NCBI GenBank assembly: GCA_000934455.1
Contig: KN889449.1
Location: 105,600-169,599, forward strand
Reading direction: 5' to 3'
Length of the DNA: 64,000 nt
DNA from: Apostichopus parvimensis
Taxonomy: Eukaryota; Echinodermata; Holothuroidea; Aspidochirotida; Stichopodidae
Positions 60,901 through 64,000 of this stretch are shown here, piece after piece. Made by a program: the position numbers and the translations under genes. How positions within the stretch are numbered: the stretch's first letter is position 1; each line of letters starts with the position of its first letter. Under the pieces are notes generated by a model. That model was given only the letters and a program-made list of their open reading frames with translations. It was not told the DNA's origin and did not search any database.

Positions 60901-61300
60901 TTTTTCTCCTTATTTGCAGCAATTTTCAAAGCATTAAACACTTTTGACTGTTTTAATTCCTTTTAAATATGTTTGTCCTATAGTGCCAAAGGAGTCTAAA
61001 GAAAAGAAAGCAAAGAAATCGGCATCGAAGAAAACAAACAAGTCAGCAGTGATGAAAACAAAGCAGTCTGCATGAAAGAAAATTAGGAAGTCTGGAGAAA
61101 GAAGACCGTGGTCTCCAGCAGAGATTGCTGCTGTAAAAAGTGCATTTGAACAGCATGTAAAACTTATGAAAGTTACGGGCAAAAATTAAGTTATAAACTG
61201 CCAGAGGAAGTTTCCTATTCTTTATAGCCGAGATTGGAAAAGTATTAAATACAGAGTTTATAACACTATCCAATCTCACAAGAAAGGAGCTAATAAATAG
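57905..61300 (+). pseudogene. Copy 3: zinc-finger / tyrosine-recombinase-like / Myb gene, nearly intact
   Basis: Exon 1 (57905-59795, ATG in context AGAAATGG) is one reading frame of about 630 codons broken only by TGA at 58517 and 59588. It has an acidic start (DDDDDDENDDDASH); finger 1, KRLWDKHHFCVYCEVSYAKL...RHMEAAH (about 58.13-58.22 kb); finger 2, CKQCSGYYIRSDMWKHLKVC; and a recombinase-like domain with FNRRRSGEIERM (59.20 kb), GKRGRKVPVLLT (59.34 kb), HLTSTQLRKQV (59.55 kb) and GFMGHDINIHPEYYRLPE (59.63-59.68 kb). Exon 2 (60132-60218) is acidic. Exon 3 (60984-61300) is Lys-rich, then RRPWSPAEIAAVKSAFEQ and RDWKSIKYRVYN, a Myb/SANT-like domain, with TGA at 61073 and TAA at 61187 inside. 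Both introns are phase 1. Motif order fits tyrosine recombinases, except that the HxxR His is Thr. Substrate and biological role are unknown; Crypton-like element or domesticated derivative are both possible. Confidence 0.8.
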
Positions 61301-61389
61301 TTATTTTTTCATAACTATGATGCCTTTCATTTATTACATGAGGGCATATGATGCGATGAAGCAGCATATCTGTTTATGCAATTAATACA

Positions 61390-62260
61390 AAGACTGTCTG
61401 CAATTAGTAGCATGTTTTAAACTAGTAGAGAACGGTTGAATTGCAAATTCTGCCACTGCTCACCGATAAAGAGATGCGATACTTACAAACAGTTAACAAG
61501 ATGACTGTCTGTAAATAGAAGCATTTTTAAATAAACTTGTAGACTACCGTAAAAGCAACATATCTGCCATCATTTAAAACTTGCCACTGCTCGCTTGTAA
61601 ACAGATGGGATATTTAGAAACAGTAATCAAGAAGACTTTCTGTAAATAGTACCTTCTTATAATCACCTAGTAGACAACAGTTGAAGTAACTTATCTACCG
61701 TCTTTTTTAACTTGCCACTGCTCGCAAGTGAACAGCAGCGGTATTTTGGAAACAGTTAACAAGGAGACTTGTAGAATGTTTTAAATAAAATAGTAGACAA
61801 CAGCATTGAACTAGTGGACAACATCATTGAAGTAACATATTTGCCATCTTTTTAAGCTTGCCACTTCTCGCCAGTAAACAGAAGCGGTATTTTAGAAACA
61901 GTTAGCAACAAGACTGTCTGTTAATAGTAGCTTGTTTTAAAGCAAGTAGTAGATATATCAGTTGAAGCAACATACCTGCCATATTTTCAAGCTTGCTAAA
62001 GCTCGCTAGTAAACAGATGGGATATTTAGAAACGGTTAGCCAGAAGACTGCCTGTAAATTGTAGCTTGCTTTAAAGCAACTAGTAGACACAAGTTGAAGT
62101 AATATATTTGTCATCTTTGTAAACTTGCCACTGCTCGCCAGTAAACAGAAGCTGTATTTTGGAAACAGTTAGCAAGAAGACTGTCTGTAAATAGTACCAT
62201 GTTTTAAATCAACTATTAGATAACAGATGAAGTAAGATATCTGCCACCTTTTAAAACTTC
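61390..62260. repeat. ~133-bp tandem array, about 6.5 units
   Basis: Anchors tgccactgctcgc (variants) at about 61.45, 61.57, 61.71, 61.86, 61.99 and 62.13 kb; each unit contains agaaacagttagcaagaaga and gtagacaacagttgaagtaa. A degenerate unit precedes. It begins about 90 bp after the stop codon of copy 3. No coding potential. Confidence 0.85.
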
Positions 62261-63571
62261 CCAGTCCACAAATGTTGCACAATTTGTGAAACCTCAAGTC
62301 CAATGTGTTTTTCAGTATTGTGTATTAATTAGCCTATGTGTATCAAAATGACTTTGCATCAAAATCTACAAATGCTATTGAATAACCTTCACAACTCATC
62401 AGTAATATTCAATGTCCCTATCTTTCAAGCCGATGTCTAATTACTGCTATATCTGTTGGCACCAACCATCCATTTCAAATGTTGATGTAGTTTGTTAATC
62501 ATTGTATTAAGGAAACCTTGATAGTGATTTAATTATTGCATAAGTGTTATTTGCAATTTAAAGAAGCCAAATTTATTATTTAGATCATTCACTCCGTCCT
62601 TCTAAAAGAAGTTACTCCGTCCTTCTGAAGAACTCATATAAAAAATTTCATTAAGTTTTTAATATTTGTTTGTCATGTTTCAGCAACTTTCTAACCATTC
62701 AATATATTTGTTATTGTATAAGCAGTTGCCAAATTTAGATTGCAACTGGATTATCTGTTTTGAGAGATTTTTTAAATGTACAGTTTTATCTTATATGGAC
62801 CCGCCCTCCCCCTCCCACTCATCTGCTTTGCATAAAAAGGGTATAGTTTATGCATTCCCAAATATTTAGATAATTTTGTATACACTTTGCTTGGCTTAAA
62901 TGTATTTGACGATGAATAAAAAGTGCATTGGATGACTCAACAACTTCTATTCGTGCACATTTCACTGAAAAACTATTGGAAATCAATGTATTGTCCTAAG
63001 ACAAGTACCAGCCGACTTAAATGCATACAGTGGAAGCCTGCATGCATAAGTGGGGATTTCTCATACAGTAGTGTCAAAAAATTGCTATTTCAAACAGTGC
63101 TTTTTGTATGTACTGACATTTAGTCCTCAAAACATTCAGGGTAGCATTTGACAAAAATTATTTGTTTTTCTCCAAATGGAGTGAATAAATAGTCCTCTTA
63201 AAAATCTCAACAAATTTTAATGCATACCCATCACACGCTTCTTTGTGTCACAGAGTGAGACATTAATTCTTCCTGACCACACCCGAAATAGAGGTCCTCA
63301 TTGGAAGGTGGTACGTGAAGGTCCTCAGACATGTTGGGCGTACAGGTGTGTATGTGTGTACTTGTGTATGGTGAAAAGTGAAGCCACGAAGAAAAGAACC
63401 ACTGGCTTAACTTTGCAATTTAAAAGAATCAATATGGCTTCACTTTGATTTCTATAGGAGTGTCTATTTTGAAGGTTAGGGTGTAGGGTTTAAATACAAA
63501 GGAGAACACAATATAGGCTTCATAGTGAATGAAAAACAAGATTGTATGTGTGTGTGTGTATGTGTGACGCT
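62261..63571. other. Non-coding stretch
   Basis: No gene is supported. A GGTCCTC-containing patch at 63.29-63.33 kb resembles those at 17.7 and 25.1 kb; a short TG-rich tract lies at 63.54-63.57 kb. Confidence 0.35.
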
Positions 63572-63716
63572 ACAATCGTCGACAAAAATAGATGGGACAC
63601 CCCACTCCCCGTATCAATGTTGCAGTTTCTGAGCGCTTTTGGCTACAACATTGAACGCTTAAACCAATATCGCTCGTTGCTGCTCATACTGTCCCATCAT
63701 TTTTGTCGAGGATTGT
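63572..63716. mobile_element. Short inverted-repeat element (MITE-like), 145 bp
   Basis: ACAATCGTCGACAAAAATAG at 63572 and its inverted counterpart (ACAATCCTCGACAAAAATGA, read inward from 63716) form arms of about 26-27 bp with one mismatch and one indel, both ending in GATGGGAC. No clear target duplication was found at the edges, so it could also be a hairpin-type repeat. The final stretch to 64000 holds nothing recognised. Confidence 0.6.
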
Positions 63717-64000
63717 CTGAATGGCTGTACAACGGTTCATTGGGGTATATATCGAGGTCTAAGCTGCCCCAAGCGTTGCGCGATAGCAATAGTTGTTAAT
63801 ATTTCCTCTTAAAATGATTATAAGTTGCAATTGCTGATTCATTCGAGGAATTAGGTCGAACCTAATATTCAATAGGCACGCATCTTTCAGCGAATAAAGC
63901 GAATAATTTCACAAGAAAAACATAATATTTTCGATCCGTTTCTTTCATTTATTTCGTATGTATCTTATACTGGTTTCTTACTGATGTATCACATTATATG

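Noticed and set aside
1-64000. tRNA, rRNA or other structural RNA genes
   Set aside because: No tRNA-like B-box/cloverleaf or rRNA core was noticed by eye on either strand; a covariance-model scan would decide, and short RNAs could be missed.

Overview
The window is repeat-rich, AT-rich animal DNA (by eye, mid to high 30s % GC). Coding pieces are short exons with GT/AG borders separated by long non-coding DNA, and nothing looks bacterial. The gene families seen (hAT, PIF/Harbinger, Mutator-like, DUF4218-type and L2/CR1-like elements, integrase-core fragments, a PIN+CXC gene, zinc-finger/tyrosine-recombinase-like genes) are those that crowd genomes of marine invertebrates. The recurrent 'taggcctag' word reminds me of echinoderm contigs, but that is recollection, not proof. 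No clearly intact full-length host gene was found.

Layout. 1-6.2 kb: mostly non-coding, with an FNLLC-type exon, a possible Harbinger end and an AT-rich minisatellite. 6.2-11.8 kb (minus): copy 1 of a zinc-finger/tyrosine-recombinase-like gene, preceded by an in-frame tandem repeat and relics of a KMT5A-like SET domain. 12.8-17.0 kb: a ~210-bp satellite split by a 3.05-kb hAT element. 19.7-24.3 kb (minus): copy 2 of the recombinase-like gene. 25.6-28.3 kb: decayed integrase core, THAP domain, and a clean exon whose splice donor was hit by a 1.9-kb hAT deletion derivative (28.3-30.2 kb). 30.9-41.3 kb: small non-autonomous elements, including a TTAA-flanked MITE, a 1,034-bp Mutator-like element with 9-bp target duplications, and two hAT MITEs with perfect 8-bp duplications. 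41.6-47.5 kb: fossils of another hAT, a DUF4218 transposase and a LINE 3' end. 47.6-54.6 kb: a ~7-kb gene encoding a FEN1/PIN-like nuclease and a CXC domain, bordered by short inverted repeats and by a 27-bp repeat on both sides. 54.6-57.0 kb: a MADF + HARBI1-like pair. 57.9-61.3 kb (plus): copy 3 of the recombinase-like gene, the best preserved. 61.4-62.3 kb: a ~133-bp tandem array.

The main signal is the three-copy family. All copies share an acidic N-terminus, two zinc-finger-like modules, a domain laid out like a tyrosine recombinase (Arg; Lys hairpin; TxLR where HxxR is expected; GH; Tyr), an acidic linker exon and a C-terminal Myb/SANT-like domain. All carry a phase-1 intron directly after the recombinase-like domain, so they spread as intron-bearing DNA rather than as retrocopies. 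All three copies here are damaged. The second candidate system is the PIN/CXC gene with its element-like borders.
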